Positions 34,498 to 43,236 of a DNA stretch of 64,000 bases are shown one piece after another. The stretch is from Schlegelella_A sp038231215 (GTDB lineage Bacteria; Pseudomonadota; Gammaproteobacteria; Burkholderiales; Burkholderiaceae_C). The notes under the pieces were generated by a model. The model made no database searches. It was given only the letters and a program-made list of their open reading frames with translations, and was not told the DNA's origin. The position numbers and the translations under genes were made by a program. The stretch is taken from NCBI GenBank assembly GCA_038231215.1, contig JBBRLS010000022.1, positions 7,205 through 71,204 of the forward strand. Reading direction: 5' to 3'. Every line of letters begins with the position of its first letter. The stretch's first letter is position 1.

Positions 34498-35088
34498 CTA
34501 GCGAACGCCGCGCTCGGTGACGATGAGCGCCAGCGGCACGTCGTGCGGCCGCGCCGCGAAGGTCGCGAGATCGATCTCGGCGAACGACCAGGCGACGCCG
34601 ACCGCCGTGACCTGCGGATTCGCGGCGAGCCAGCGGTCGTAGTAGCCGCCGCCATAGCCGAGCCGATGCCCTGCCTCGGTGAAGCCGACGCAGGGCACGA
34701 CGACGACGTCGGGGACGACGACGGCACCTTCGCAGGCGCCGATGCCGCACTCGTCGGCGAGCGTCGGCGAGCTGCCGTCCCAGCGCCGGAACTCCATCGC
34801 TTTCGGCGTGCGCCGTGCATATGGCAGGGCCAATGAGAAATCGGTGATGCGCGCGTCGGCGGCGAGCGCGGCTGTTGCGTTAAATTCGGACCGGAAGGCG
34901 CAGTAGAGGCCCACGCATTCCGGTTCGAGCTCGGCGACGACGCTGCGCAGCGCTGCGGAGAGCGCGGCGCTGGCCACGGCAAAGGCCGGAGAAGCGATGA
35001 AAGTCTCGCGCTCGGCCAGCAGGCGCCGGCGCAACTCGCGCCGTTTCGCGCGGGCCGGGTCGAGAGCGGCGGCGGGCGCTTCGTTCAC
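34498..35088 (-). CDS. 5-formyltetrahydrofolate cyclo-ligase (canonical copy)
   Basis: The 196-residue protein starts at GTG 35088 and contains ARAKRRELRRRLLAERETF and the canonical motif GHRLGYGGGYYDRWLAANP. It salvages 5-formyl-THF to 5,10-methenyl-THF. It is divergent from slt, with only 19 bases between the two chosen starts. Several in-frame alternative starts upstream would overlap slt. The neighbourhood cyclo-ligase/slt/NDUFA9/GST/cca supports it as the ancestral copy. Confidence 0.88.
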   Translation of the reverse strand: MNEAPAAALDPARAKRRELRRRLLAERETFIASPAFAVASAALSAALRSVVAELEPECVGLYCAFRSEFNATAALAADARITDFSLALPYARRTPKAMEFRRWDGSSPTLADECGIGACEGAVVVPDVVVVPCVGFTEAGHRLGYGGGYYDRWLAANPQVTAVGVAWSFAEIDLATFAARPHDVPLALIVTERGVR

Positions 35089-35107
35089 TTCAGAAAGCAG
35101 GATTCGA

Positions 35108-37159
35108 GTGACGACGACAAGAGTGCGAACCAAACCAGTATATGAGCGGCTCCGCCGCTGGTCCGGCCTCGCCCTCGTGCTCGGTGCAGTCGTCGGCGCC
35201 ACCGCCCTGCCCCGCGTGGCCGAAGCGCAGGACCCGAACGGCACCGTGCTCGACGCCCGTGAGGCCTTCCGCAAGCGCGATCGCGTCAAGCTCGCCGCGC
35301 TGCGGGCACGCGCCATCGCGGAGGCCAATCCGCTGGCGATGTGGGTCGAGTACTGGGAGTTGACGAACCGCATCGGCGAGGCCCAGCAGCCTGAGCTCGG
35401 CGCCTTTGCCGATCGCTGGAGCGGCACCTATGTCGAAGACCGCTTGCGCAACGACTGGCTGCGCGAGCTTGGGCGGCGGCGCGACTGGGTCAACTTCAAC
35501 GCCGAGTTCCCGCGCTTTCGCATGAACGACGACCGCGAGGTCACCTGCTATTCGCTCGTCACCGAGCAGCTTGCCGGCCGCGACGTCAAGATCGCCGGCG
35601 CCGCCGCCTGGCAGGCGCAGAAGGACGACGACGACGGCTGCGCGCTGCTCGCCTCGACCCTGTTCGATGCGAAGCAGCTTGGCCCGGCCGAGGTCTGGAA
35701 GAAGATCCGCCTGTCGATGGAAAACAACCGGCCGCGGGCGGCACGCCAGGCGGCGTTGCTGCTCGGTCCGGCGATCGCCGCGAGCGTCGGCGAGGTGATC
35801 GACGCACCGGCCAAGTTCATGGCGAAGAAGCTGCCGATCACGAATCGCGCCGATGCCGAAATCGCCGCGCTCGGGCTCACCCGGCTCGCCAGCAGCGACA
35901 GCGAGTCGGTCGCCGGGCTGCTCACCGAGCGCTTGGAAAAGGCCTTGCCCGCCGACCTCGCCGCCTGGGCCTGGGCGAGCCTGGCCCGGCAGACCGCGCT
36001 GAAGCTCCAGCCCGAGGCGGTCGACCAGTTCATGCGTGCCGAGCGCGCCAACCGCAAGGGCAATCGCGAGATCGAGCTGCCCGACGATCTGCTCGCGTGG
36101 AAGGTGCGTGCCGCGCTGCGCGCCGACGGCGGCAAGGCGCGCTGGCAGCAGGTCATGCAGGCGATCGACGCGATGACGCCCGCCGAGCAGAAGGACGCCG
36201 CCTGGGTCTACTGGAAGGCGCGCGCCCTGCAGGCCCTGGCCAAGGACTCGCAGGACGGCGAGTCCTTGAGCACCGCCAGCCGCGAGCTGCTCGCCGGCAT
36301 CGCGCAGCAGCTCAACTTCTACGGCCAGCTCGCCGCAGAAGACCTCGGCCAACCGCAAGCGCTGCCGCCCAAGCCGGCGCCGCTGACGCAGGCCGAACGC
36401 GACGGCATCGCCGCGCAACCCGGCTTCGCGCGCGCCCTGGCGTTGATCGCGATCGGCCTGCGTGGCGAAGGCGTGCGCGAATGGAACTTCTCGATCCGCG
36501 GACTGAGCGACCGCGAGTTGCTCGCTGCCGCCCAGCTCGCCTGCGATCGCGAAGTCTGGGATCGCTGCATCAATACCAGCGACAAGACCAAGGGCGAGAT
36601 CGACATGGCGCAGCGCTTTCCGGCGCCGCTGCGCCAGGACGTGTCGGCCCGGGCCAAGGAGATCGGCCTCGACCCGGCCTTCGTCTACGGCCTGATCCGC
36701 CAGGAGTCGCGCTTCGTCATGGACGCGCGCTCGGGCGTCGGCGCCAGCGGCCTGATGCAGCTCATGCCTTCGACGGCGAAGTGGACGGCCAAGAAGATCG
36801 GCCTCGCCTACTCGCCGGCGTTGATCGCCGACCGCGACACCAATCTTCGCCTCGGCAACGCCTACCTGAAGCTGGTGCTCGACGATGTCGGCGGGTCGCA
36901 GGCGATGGCCGCTGCCGCCTACAACGCCGGCCCCGGACGGCCGCGCAAGTGGCGCGAAGGCCCGACGCTCGACGCCGCCGTGTGGGCCGAGAACATTCCC
37001 TTCCCCGAGACGCGCGACTACGTGAAGAAGGTGCTGAGCAACTCCGCTTACTACGCACTCGCGCTCGGCGGCAAGGGCACGACGATCCGCTCGCGGCTCG
37101 GCCGGCCGGTCGGCCCGCCCGACCCGAACGCGCCGCCGCTCGACAAGGACCTGCCCTGA
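35108..37159 (+). CDS. slt: Soluble lytic murein transglycosylase
   Basis: The 683-residue protein has a GTG start, a signal peptide (LALVLGAVVGATALPRVAEAQ), a long superhelical U-domain and a C-terminal SLT domain: YGLIRQESRFVMDARSGVGASGLMQLMPSTAKWTAKKIGL with the catalytic Glu in QESRF, and MAAAAYNAGPGRPRKW. It cleaves peptidoglycan glycan strands in the periplasm, forming 1,6-anhydromuramic ends. Length fits the Slt70 family. The longer frame from 34997 would replace the signal peptide with an arginine-rich tail and is rejected. Confidence 0.93.
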   Translation: MTTTRVRTKPVYERLRRWSGLALVLGAVVGATALPRVAEAQDPNGTVLDAREAFRKRDRVKLAALRARAIAEANPLAMWVEYWELTNRIGEAQQPELGAFADRWSGTYVEDRLRNDWLRELGRRRDWVNFNAEFPRFRMNDDREVTCYSLVTEQLAGRDVKIAGAAAWQAQKDDDDGCALLASTLFDAKQLGPAEVWKKIRLSMENNRPRAARQAALLLGPAIAASVGEVIDAPAKFMAKKLPITNRADAEIAALGLTRLASSDSESVAGLLTERLEKALPADLAAWAWASLARQTALKLQPEAVDQFMRAERANRKGNREIELPDDLLAWKVRAALRADGGKARWQQVMQAIDAMTPAEQKDAAWVYWKARALQALAKDSQDGESLSTASRELLAGIAQQLNFYGQLAAEDLGQPQALPPKPAPLTQAERDGIAAQPGFARALALIAIGLRGEGVREWNFSIRGLSDRELLAAAQLACDREVWDRCINTSDKTKGEIDMAQRFPAPLRQDVSARAKEIGLDPAFVYGLIRQESRFVMDARSGVGASGLMQLMPSTAKWTAKKIGLAYSPALIADRDTNLRLGNAYLKLVLDDVGGSQAMAAAAYNAGPGRPRKWREGPTLDAAVWAENIPFPETRDYVKKVLSNSAYYALALGGKGTTIRSRLGRPVGPPDPNAPPLDKDLP

Positions 37160-37218
37160 CGACGTGACGCGGGTCGGGCGAGAATGGCCTTTTCCCATCG
37201 GGTCAGACCCCGCCAGCG

Positions 37219-38178
37219 ATGCTTCACAACTTCCTGATCCTCGGCGGCACTGGCTTCGTCGGCCGCAGCGTCACCGAAAAACTCGTCGAGCGCAGCGGCG
37301 GTGCCGCCGGGCGCCTGCGCATCGCGACCCGCCGCGTCGCCGGTGCGCGCCACCTGCAACTGCTGCCGACGGTCGAGATCGCCGAAGGCGACGTGCATGA
37401 CGAAGCGACGCTCGCGCACATGCTGCGCGGCACCGATGCGGTCATCAACCTCGTCGCCATCCTGCACGGCAGCGAAGCCGAGTTCGAGCGCGTGCACGTG
37501 CGCTTGCCGGCGCGCCTGGCGGAGGCATGCAAGGCGGCCGGCGTGCGTCGAGTCGTCCACGTCAGCGCGCTCGGCGCGTCCACCGACGCACCGAGTCGCT
37601 ACCAACGCTCGAAGGCGCGCGGCGAAGAAGTGCTGAAGGCGGCGGGGCTCGATCTCACGATCCTGCGCCCTTCGGTGATCTTCGGCGAGCACGACCGCTT
37701 TCTCAACCTGTTCGCGTCGCTGCAATCGATCTTTCCGGTCATGCCGCTGGGCAGCGCCGACGCGCGTTTCCAGCCGGTCTGGGTCGAGGACGTGGCCAGC
37801 GCGATCGTCGCCGCGCTCGACGACCCGACCACCGTCGGCACGACCATCGAGTGCTGCGGCCCCCGCGTCTATTCGCTCGCGGATCTGGTGCGCGCCGCAG
37901 GTACCTGGTCGGGCTCGCGGCGGCCGATCCTTGCCCTGCCTGCCGTGATCGGACGCCTGCAGGCCTTCATGATGGAGATGCTGCCCGGCACGCCGCTGAT
38001 GTCGCGCGACAACGTCGACTCGATGCGCGTGGCCAACGTCGCCAGCGGAAAGCTGCCTGGGCTCGAGCGACTCGGCATCGAGCCGGCGCCGCTCGAAGCG
38101 ATCGCGCCGCGCTATCTCGGCCACGTCTCGGGCGAAAAGCGCCTCGAGGCCTGGCGCGCGCGGGCACGACGCGACTAG
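37219..38178 (+). CDS. NDUFA9-like NAD-dependent epimerase/dehydratase (atypical SDR)
   Basis: The 319-residue protein is an extended SDR: FLILGGTGFVGRSVTEKL is the NAD(P) site, followed by DAVINLVAILHG and VVHVSALGASTDAPSRYQRSKARGEEVL with the Y-x3-K-like pair. It is the bacterial relative of complex I subunit NDUFA9, usually found next to slt and cca in Burkholderiales; bacterial function is not established. Downstream of slt by 59 bases. Confidence 0.85.
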   Translation: MLHNFLILGGTGFVGRSVTEKLVERSGGAAGRLRIATRRVAGARHLQLLPTVEIAEGDVHDEATLAHMLRGTDAVINLVAILHGSEAEFERVHVRLPARLAEACKAAGVRRVVHVSALGASTDAPSRYQRSKARGEEVLKAAGLDLTILRPSVIFGEHDRFLNLFASLQSIFPVMPLGSADARFQPVWVEDVASAIVAALDDPTTVGTTIECCGPRVYSLADLVRAAGTWSGSRRPILALPAVIGRLQAFMMEMLPGTPLMSRDNVDSMRVANVASGKLPGLERLGIEPAPLEAIAPRYLGHVSGEKRLEAWRARARRD

Positions 38179-38191
38179 CAAAACGGCCTGA

Positions 38192-38216
38192 CGGCGATGC
38201 GCCGCATGCATCGCCG
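38192..38216 (+). terminator. Hairpin after the NDUFA9-like gene, terminator-like
   Basis: CGGCGATGC (38192-38200) and GCATCGCCG (38208-38216) form a 9-bp perfect stem with a 7-base loop, 13 bases after the stop. There is no T-run, so intrinsic termination is uncertain. Confidence 0.4.
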
Positions 38217-38291
38217 CCTTGCAAAAGGCTCAACGTTCGATCGAGCGGGCGCCGCTAGCATCGCCTGCCCGCTAAGCAGAGAGGTCGACCC

Positions 38292-38975
38292 ATGCTGCAG
38301 CTCTACATCGGCAACAAGAACTACTCGTCGTGGTCGCTGCGGCCCTGGCTGTTGATGAAGCACACCGGCATCCCCTTCGAAGAGAAGATGCTGCGCCTCG
38401 GCTGGGAAGACGACTCGCCGTTCAAGAAGACGCTGCTGGCGATCGCGCCCTCGGGCCGCGTCCCCTTGCTCGTCGACGACGGCTTCGCGATCTGGGACAG
38501 CCTGGCGATCGCCGAATTCCTGGCCGAGCGCTTTGCCGACAAGCAACTCTGGCCCGCCGATGCGAAGGCGCGCGCTCGGGCGCGCAGCATCTGCGCCGAA
38601 ATGCATTCCGGCTTCGCCGAGTTGCGCAGCACCTTCGACATGAACCTCGAAGCGAGCCTGCCCGAGATCGGCGAGCGCATGCTGCGCGAGAACGCCGGCG
38701 CGGCGCGCGACCTGAAGCGCATCGATGCAATGTGGCCCGAGGCGCTGGCCGTGAGCGGCGGCCCTTTCCTGTTCGGCGGCTTCAGCATCGCCGACGCCTA
38801 CTTCGCTCCGGTCTGCACGCGCATCCGCACCTACGGCTTGCCAGTCGGTGCCGAGACCAACGCGTATGCGCAGCGCATCCTCGCCCTGCCGGTCTTCCGC
38901 GAGTGGGAGACGGCCGCGCTCGCCGAGCACGACTGGATCGACGAGGACGAGCGATATCGCCAGCGTCCGACCTGA
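38292..38975 (+). CDS. Glutathione S-transferase family protein
   Basis: The 227-residue protein has an N-terminal thioredoxin-like domain (LQLYIGNKNYSSWSLRPWLLMKHTGIPFEEKML; PSGRVPLLVDDGFAIWDSLAIAEFLAERF carries the cis-Pro and glutathione-binding E/D-S) and an all-helical C-terminal domain. SSWSLRPW places a Ser at the usual active-site position. The substrate is unknown. It lies between the NDUFA9-like gene and cca. Confidence 0.9.
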   Translation: MLQLYIGNKNYSSWSLRPWLLMKHTGIPFEEKMLRLGWEDDSPFKKTLLAIAPSGRVPLLVDDGFAIWDSLAIAEFLAERFADKQLWPADAKARARARSICAEMHSGFAELRSTFDMNLEASLPEIGERMLRENAGAARDLKRIDAMWPEALAVSGGPFLFGGFSIADAYFAPVCTRIRTYGLPVGAETNAYAQRILALPVFREWETAALAEHDWIDEDERYRQRPT

Positions 38976-39015
38976 CCGCACCGCGCGCCGCGAGGCGCTG
39001 CGGTACGCTCGTCGC

Positions 39016-40251
39016 ATGAACTCGTACATCGTCGGCGGCGCGGTGCGCGACCGGCTGCTCGGCTTGCCGGTGCGCGATCGCGACTGGGTCGTCGTCGGCG
39101 CCACGCCCGACGAGTTGCGCGCCCTCGGCTACCTGCCGGTCGGTGCCGACTTTCCCGTCTTTCTCCACCCGGAGACGAAGGAAGAGCACGCCCTGGCGCG
39201 CACCGAGCGCAAGACCGCGCCCGGCTATCGCGGCTTCGTCGTGCACGCCTCGCCCGAGGTGACGCTCGAAGAAGACCTGCAGCGCCGCGACCTGACGATC
39301 AACGCCATTGCCGAGAGCACCGACGGCTCGCTGGTCGACCCGTGGGGCGGCGCGCGCGACCTCGAGGCGAAGGTCTTCCGCCACGTCTCGCCGGCGTTTG
39401 CCGAAGACCCGGTACGCATCCTTCGCGTCGCCCGCTTCGCGGCGCGTTTCGCCGACTTTCGCGTCGCCCCGGAGACGGCCGCGTTGATGCGTGCGATGGT
39501 CGACGACGGCGAAGTCGACGCGCTCGTGCCGGAGCGCGTCTGGCGCGAGGTCTCGCGCGGCCTCGTGGAAGCGCGGCCGTCGCGCATGTTCGAGGTGCTG
39601 CGCGAATGCGGCGCGCTGGAGCGCGTGCTGCCCGAAGTGGCGCGCCTCTTCGGCGTGCCGCAGCGCGCCGACTACCACCCCGAAATCGATACCGGCGTGC
39701 ACCTGATGATGGTGCTCGACATGGCCGCGCGACTCGACACGCCGCTCACGGTTCGCTACGCCTGCCTCGGCCACGACCTCGGCAAAGGCACGACGCCCGC
39801 CGACATCCTGCCGCGCCACCTCGGCCACGAAGAGCGCAGCGTCGCGCTGGTGCAGCAGATGAGCGAGCGGCTGCGCGTCGACAACGCCTGCAGCGCGCTC
39901 GCCGAAGTCACGGCACGCGAGCACGGCAAAGTGCATCGCAGCGGCGAGTTCGGCGCCGCGGCGATCGTGCGCCTGCTCGAGCGTTGCGACGCACTGCGCC
40001 GGCCCGATCGCTTTGCCGAGCTGCTGCTCGCCTGCGAATGCGATGCGCGCGGGCGTCTCGGCCTCGAAGAGTCGGCCTATCCGCAGCGCACGCGGCTGCT
40101 CGAAGCGCTGCGCCTCGTCCAGGCCATCGACGCGACCGCCGTCGCTGCGTCGGCCGCCGAGCGCGGCCTGCGCGGCCCGGATATCGGCAAGGCGATCCAC
40201 GATGCGCGCATCCAGGCCTTGCGCGATTTCGAAGCCGGCGTGCCGCGCTAG
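39016..40251 (+). CDS. cca: Multifunctional CCA tRNA nucleotidyltransferase
   Basis: Cca adds or repairs the 3' CCA of tRNA. MNSYIVGGAVRDRLLGLPVRDRDWVVVGATP holds the nucleotidyltransferase G-G-x-V-R-D and DxD region, followed by RRDLTINAIA and EDPVRILRVARFAARF. A C-terminal HD domain is present (DTGVHLMMVLDMAAR, CLGHDLGKG), typical of proteobacterial bifunctional enzymes. The ATG at 39016 fits the family start exactly. 411 residues. Confidence 0.96.
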   Translation: MNSYIVGGAVRDRLLGLPVRDRDWVVVGATPDELRALGYLPVGADFPVFLHPETKEEHALARTERKTAPGYRGFVVHASPEVTLEEDLQRRDLTINAIAESTDGSLVDPWGGARDLEAKVFRHVSPAFAEDPVRILRVARFAARFADFRVAPETAALMRAMVDDGEVDALVPERVWREVSRGLVEARPSRMFEVLRECGALERVLPEVARLFGVPQRADYHPEIDTGVHLMMVLDMAARLDTPLTVRYACLGHDLGKGTTPADILPRHLGHEERSVALVQQMSERLRVDNACSALAEVTAREHGKVHRSGEFGAAAIVRLLERCDALRRPDRFAELLLACECDARGRLGLEESAYPQRTRLLEALRLVQAIDATAVAASAAERGLRGPDIGKAIHDARIQALRDFEAGVPR

Positions 40252-40264
40252 GGGCTGGGGTCGA

Positions 40265-40459
40265 TCAGATCCAATGCCCGATCGCGAGCCCGATCAGGCC
40301 GATCAGCACACTGCTGGCCAGCGGGATGAACCAGACGCGGCCGGCGAAGCGAAAGCGCAGGTCGCCGGGCAGGCGACCGAGACCGAGCTTCTCGAGCCAG
40401 GGCCCGATCGCGCTGAACACGACGAGCGCGAGAAAGACGATGACCAGCCAGCGGATCAT
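40265..40459 (-). CDS. DUF2905 family small membrane protein
   Basis: A 64-residue protein with two membrane segments (WLVIVFLALVVFSAIG and FIPLASSVLIGLIGLAIG) separated by LGRLPGDLRFRFAGR, the DUF2905 signature. Function unknown. It lies 14 bases downstream of the midA-like gene on the same strand, and its stop is 13 bases from that of cca (convergent). The long frame extending further upstream is a shadow of midA. Confidence 0.85.
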   Translation of the reverse strand: MIRWLVIVFLALVVFSAIGPWLEKLGLGRLPGDLRFRFAGRVWFIPLASSVLIGLIGLAIGHWI

Positions 40460-40473
40460 GTCGCGCCGACGAC

Positions 40474-41580
40474 TCAGAGCCGATGCCGGCGATCGCCAGT
40501 CGAGAACCCCATCGGCTCGAAGTCGACGCCGCGCGTGAAGGCGATGACCTTGAACAGCTCGCCCATCTCGTGCTCGTTGATCAGCATCGCCGCCTCGCTG
40601 CGCGCGCGCAGCGAGGCGCGCTCCATCAGATCGCCGATGCCGCAGTTCAACAGGAAGCGCGCCTGCGAGGTGTAGCCGGCGACGTCGAAGCCGGCGTCCT
40701 GCGCGGCGACCGCGAGACCGGTGAAATCGACGTGCGCGGTGATGTCCTTGACGCCGACGTCGGCGAGCGGATCGGTGTCGGCGCGATGCTCGCGGTGGCA
40801 CATCAAGGTGCCGCCGACACGCTGCGGGTGGTAGTACTCGCGCTCGGGAAATCCGTAGTCGACGAAGAAGGCGGCGCCGTGCTCGAGCCGGTCGGCCAGG
40901 CTGGCGATGAAGCCATCGGCCTGCGCATGCGTCTCGGTCGTCGTGCCTGGCGGATAGATGGCATCGACCGGCGGTCGCGACGACGTCGGCCGGTCGGCCC
41001 ACGCGAAAGGCCGGTCGCCAACGCCCCGCGCCACGCCGCGATCGAACCAGGTCTCGCCGTCGAAATGAAGCAGGTCGACCGGCATCGCGTCGAGCACCTC
41101 GTTGCCGACGACGACGCCGCGCATCGTGTCGGGCAGCGCGTCGACCCAGCGCACGACGGGGTCGAAGCCGCGCGTCTTCTCGCGCTGCCGTTCGCGCAGG
41201 GGCGACGACAGCTCGACGATCGAATAGCGCCGCACGCGAGGGCCGAGGCTTTGCAGCAGCTCGGCCGCCAGTGCGCCCGAGCCGGCGCCGAACTCCCAGA
41301 CCTCGTCGTTGCCGCTCGCTTCGAGCGCCTCGCCGATCTGCATCGCCAAGGCGCGACCGAACAGGGGCGAAAGCTCCGGGGCGGTAACGAAGTCGCTGCC
41401 CGACTCCGGCATGCGGCCGACGATGACGCGGCCGCTCGCGTAGTAGCCGAGTCCGGGTTCGTACAAGGCCATCGCCATGAAGGCGCTGAACGGCAGCCAG
41501 CCACCGGCCCGGCGGAGGGCCGCATCTATCCGTTCGACGAGGGGCGCCGATACACTCTGAAGGTCCGACTCGGCGTCCAT
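40474..41580 (-). CDS. MidA/NDUFAF7-like SAM-dependent methyltransferase
   Basis: The 368-residue protein matches the DUF185 family: FSAFMAMALYEPGLGYYASG, SDFVTAPELSPLFGRALA, VWEFGAGSGALAAELL (SAM site) and FFVDYGFPEREYYHPQR. Mitochondrial NDUFAF7 methylates an arginine of complex I; bacterial targets are unproven. Its ATG and that of ttcA share the tetramer CATG (41578-41581) on opposite strands; an ATG at 41589 three codons upstream is an alternative. Confidence 0.85.
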   Translation of the reverse strand: MDAESDLQSVSAPLVERIDAALRRAGGWLPFSAFMAMALYEPGLGYYASGRVIVGRMPESGSDFVTAPELSPLFGRALAMQIGEALEASGNDEVWEFGAGSGALAAELLQSLGPRVRRYSIVELSSPLRERQREKTRGFDPVVRWVDALPDTMRGVVVGNEVLDAMPVDLLHFDGETWFDRGVARGVGDRPFAWADRPTSSRPPVDAIYPPGTTTETHAQADGFIASLADRLEHGAAFFVDYGFPEREYYHPQRVGGTLMCHREHRADTDPLADVGVKDITAHVDFTGLAVAAQDAGFDVAGYTSQARFLLNCGIGDLMERASLRARSEAAMLINEHEMGELFKVIAFTRGVDFEPMGFSTGDRRHRL

Positions 41581-42565
41581 GATCGCCATTGTAGAAATCG
41601 TGTCATCCCCTTCCTTTTCGCTGGCCGCCGAGGCTGCCCCGCGGGTCAAGCCTTCGGTCGAGATCGCCAAGCTCGCCAAGCGGCTGCACGGCCGCGTCGA
41701 GCGCGCCCTCTTCGACTTCGCGATGATCGAGCCGGGCGACAAGGTGATGGTCTGCGTCTCCGGCGGCAAGGACAGCTATTCGCTGCTCGACATCCTGATC
41801 GGCCTGCGCGAGCGTGCGGCGATCCCGTTCGACATCGTCGCCGTCAACCTCGACCAGAAGCAGCCCGGCTTTCCGGCGCACGTGCTGCCCGAGTACCTGG
41901 CGTCGCGCGACGTCGAGCACCTCATCGTCGAGCAGGACACGTATTCCATCGTCAAGCGGCTGGTGCCCGAGGGCAAGACGATGTGCAGCCTGTGCTCGCG
42001 GCTGCGCCGCGGCGTGCTGTATCGCGTCGCCGGCGAGCTCGGCGCGACCAAGGTCGCGCTCGGTCACCATCGCGACGACATGGTGCAGACGTTGTTCATG
42101 AACATGTTCTTCGGCGGCCGCATGAAGGGCATGCCGCCCAAGCTGGTCAGCGACGACGGCAAGCACGTCGTCATCCGGCCGCTCGCCTACGTCGCCGAGA
42201 GCGATCTCGAACGCTGGGCCGCCCATCGCGCCTTTCCCATCATTCCGTGCAACCTGTGCGGTAGCCAGTCGCACCTGCAGCGCGTCAAGGTCGGGCAGAT
42301 GCTGCGCGACTGGGAGCGCGAGCAGCCGGGCCGCATCGATCGCATCTTTCGCGCCATGGGCGACATCGTTCCCTCGCACCTGATGGACCGGAACCTCTTC
42401 CCCTTCGCCTCGCTCCAACCCGATGGTGCGGCCGATGCCGCGGGCGACCGGGCCTTCGACGACGACGAGTTCGATGCCTGCGCGCCGACTCAGCCGGCCC
42501 TCGATGGGCTCGTGTCCCTGATCGACCGGCAGACCGCGCCGCGCCGATCGCCAGAAGGAGATTGA
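41579..42565 (+). CDS. ttcA: tRNA 2-thiocytidine biosynthesis protein
   Basis: TtcA thiolates cytidine 32 of tRNA using ATP and an Fe-S cluster. The PP-loop VMVCVSGGKDSYSLLDIL and the cysteine motif MCSLCSRLRRGVLYR are present, with CNLCGSQ later. 328 residues. The start is uncertain: the first ATG overlaps that of the divergent midA, and a GTG at 41600 would also leave the full domain. Confidence 0.94.
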   Translation: MIAIVEIVSSPSFSLAAEAAPRVKPSVEIAKLAKRLHGRVERALFDFAMIEPGDKVMVCVSGGKDSYSLLDILIGLRERAAIPFDIVAVNLDQKQPGFPAHVLPEYLASRDVEHLIVEQDTYSIVKRLVPEGKTMCSLCSRLRRGVLYRVAGELGATKVALGHHRDDMVQTLFMNMFFGGRMKGMPPKLVSDDGKHVVIRPLAYVAESDLERWAAHRAFPIIPCNLCGSQSHLQRVKVGQMLRDWEREQPGRIDRIFRAMGDIVPSHLMDRNLFPFASLQPDGAADAAGDRAFDDDEFDACAPTQPALDGLVSLIDRQTAPRRSPEGD

Positions 42566-42567
42566 TC

Positions 42568-43188
42568 ATGCTCAAGTTCATCGCATCCGCATTCGCGCTG
42601 GCCGTCCTGGCCGGCTGCGCCTCGCTCGACACGCTCGACAGCGTGGTCTCGACCTTCAGCCGCTGGCCGGCCGGCCGTGCACCCGCGACCTACGCGTTCG
42701 AGCGCCTGCCCTCGCAGCAGGCGTACCCGCAACAGTCGCAGGTGCTCGAGGACTCGGCGAGGCGCGCCATCGAAGGGGCGGGCTTCGTCGCTGCCGCCGA
42801 AGGCACGGCGCCCGACGTGAGCATCCAGCTCGGCGCGCGCATCACCGAAACCGATCGCTCGCCCTTCGACGACCCGTTCTGGTATGGGCCGGGCGGCGCC
42901 TTCCCCCGGCCCCTTGCCTATGGCCGCTTCGGCCGACCGTACTGGGGCCCGCGCTTCGGCTACCTGGGAGCGGGCTACTACGACCTGCCCTACTACCAGC
43001 GCGAGGTCGCCGTGCTGATCCGCGACAAGCGCAGCGGCGAGCCCTTGTACGAAGCGCGCGCCAACAGCGACGGCACGTCGTCGTCGGTCTCGACATTGCT
43101 GCCGGCGATGTTCAGCGCCGCCCTCAAGGACTTTCCGAACGGCGGCGCCACCAACCCGCATCGCGTGCGCACCGCGACGAAAGGCTGA
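42568..43188 (+). CDS. DUF4136 family lipoprotein
   Basis: A 206-residue lipoprotein with lipobox VLAGCAS. The body has the DUF4136 pattern: YAFERLPSQQ, a region on VSIQLGARI, a Gly/Tyr/Pro-rich insert (YWGPRFGYLGAGYYDLPYY), then REVAVLIRDKRSGEPLYEARA. A clear Shine-Dalgarno (AAGGAG) seven bases before the ATG sets the start. Role unknown. It follows ttcA closely and may be co-transcribed. Confidence 0.85.
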   Translation: MLKFIASAFALAVLAGCASLDTLDSVVSTFSRWPAGRAPATYAFERLPSQQAYPQQSQVLEDSARRAIEGAGFVAAAEGTAPDVSIQLGARITETDRSPFDDPFWYGPGGAFPRPLAYGRFGRPYWGPRFGYLGAGYYDLPYYQREVAVLIRDKRSGEPLYEARANSDGTSSSVSTLLPAMFSAALKDFPNGGATNPHRVRTATKG

Positions 43189-43195
43189 GGGAAGC

Positions 43196-43233
43196 CTCGC
43201 CTCCATGCTCTCGCGCGAACGTGAGGGCGAGGA
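43196..43233. terminator. Bidirectional hairpin between convergent lipoprotein genes
   Basis: CCTCGCC (43196-43202) pairs with GGCGAGG (43227-43233); the inner part CTCTCG/CGTGAG adds further pairs. It sits between the stops at 43188 and 43237, the place for a shared terminator. Confidence 0.5.
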
Positions 43234-43236
43234 GTC

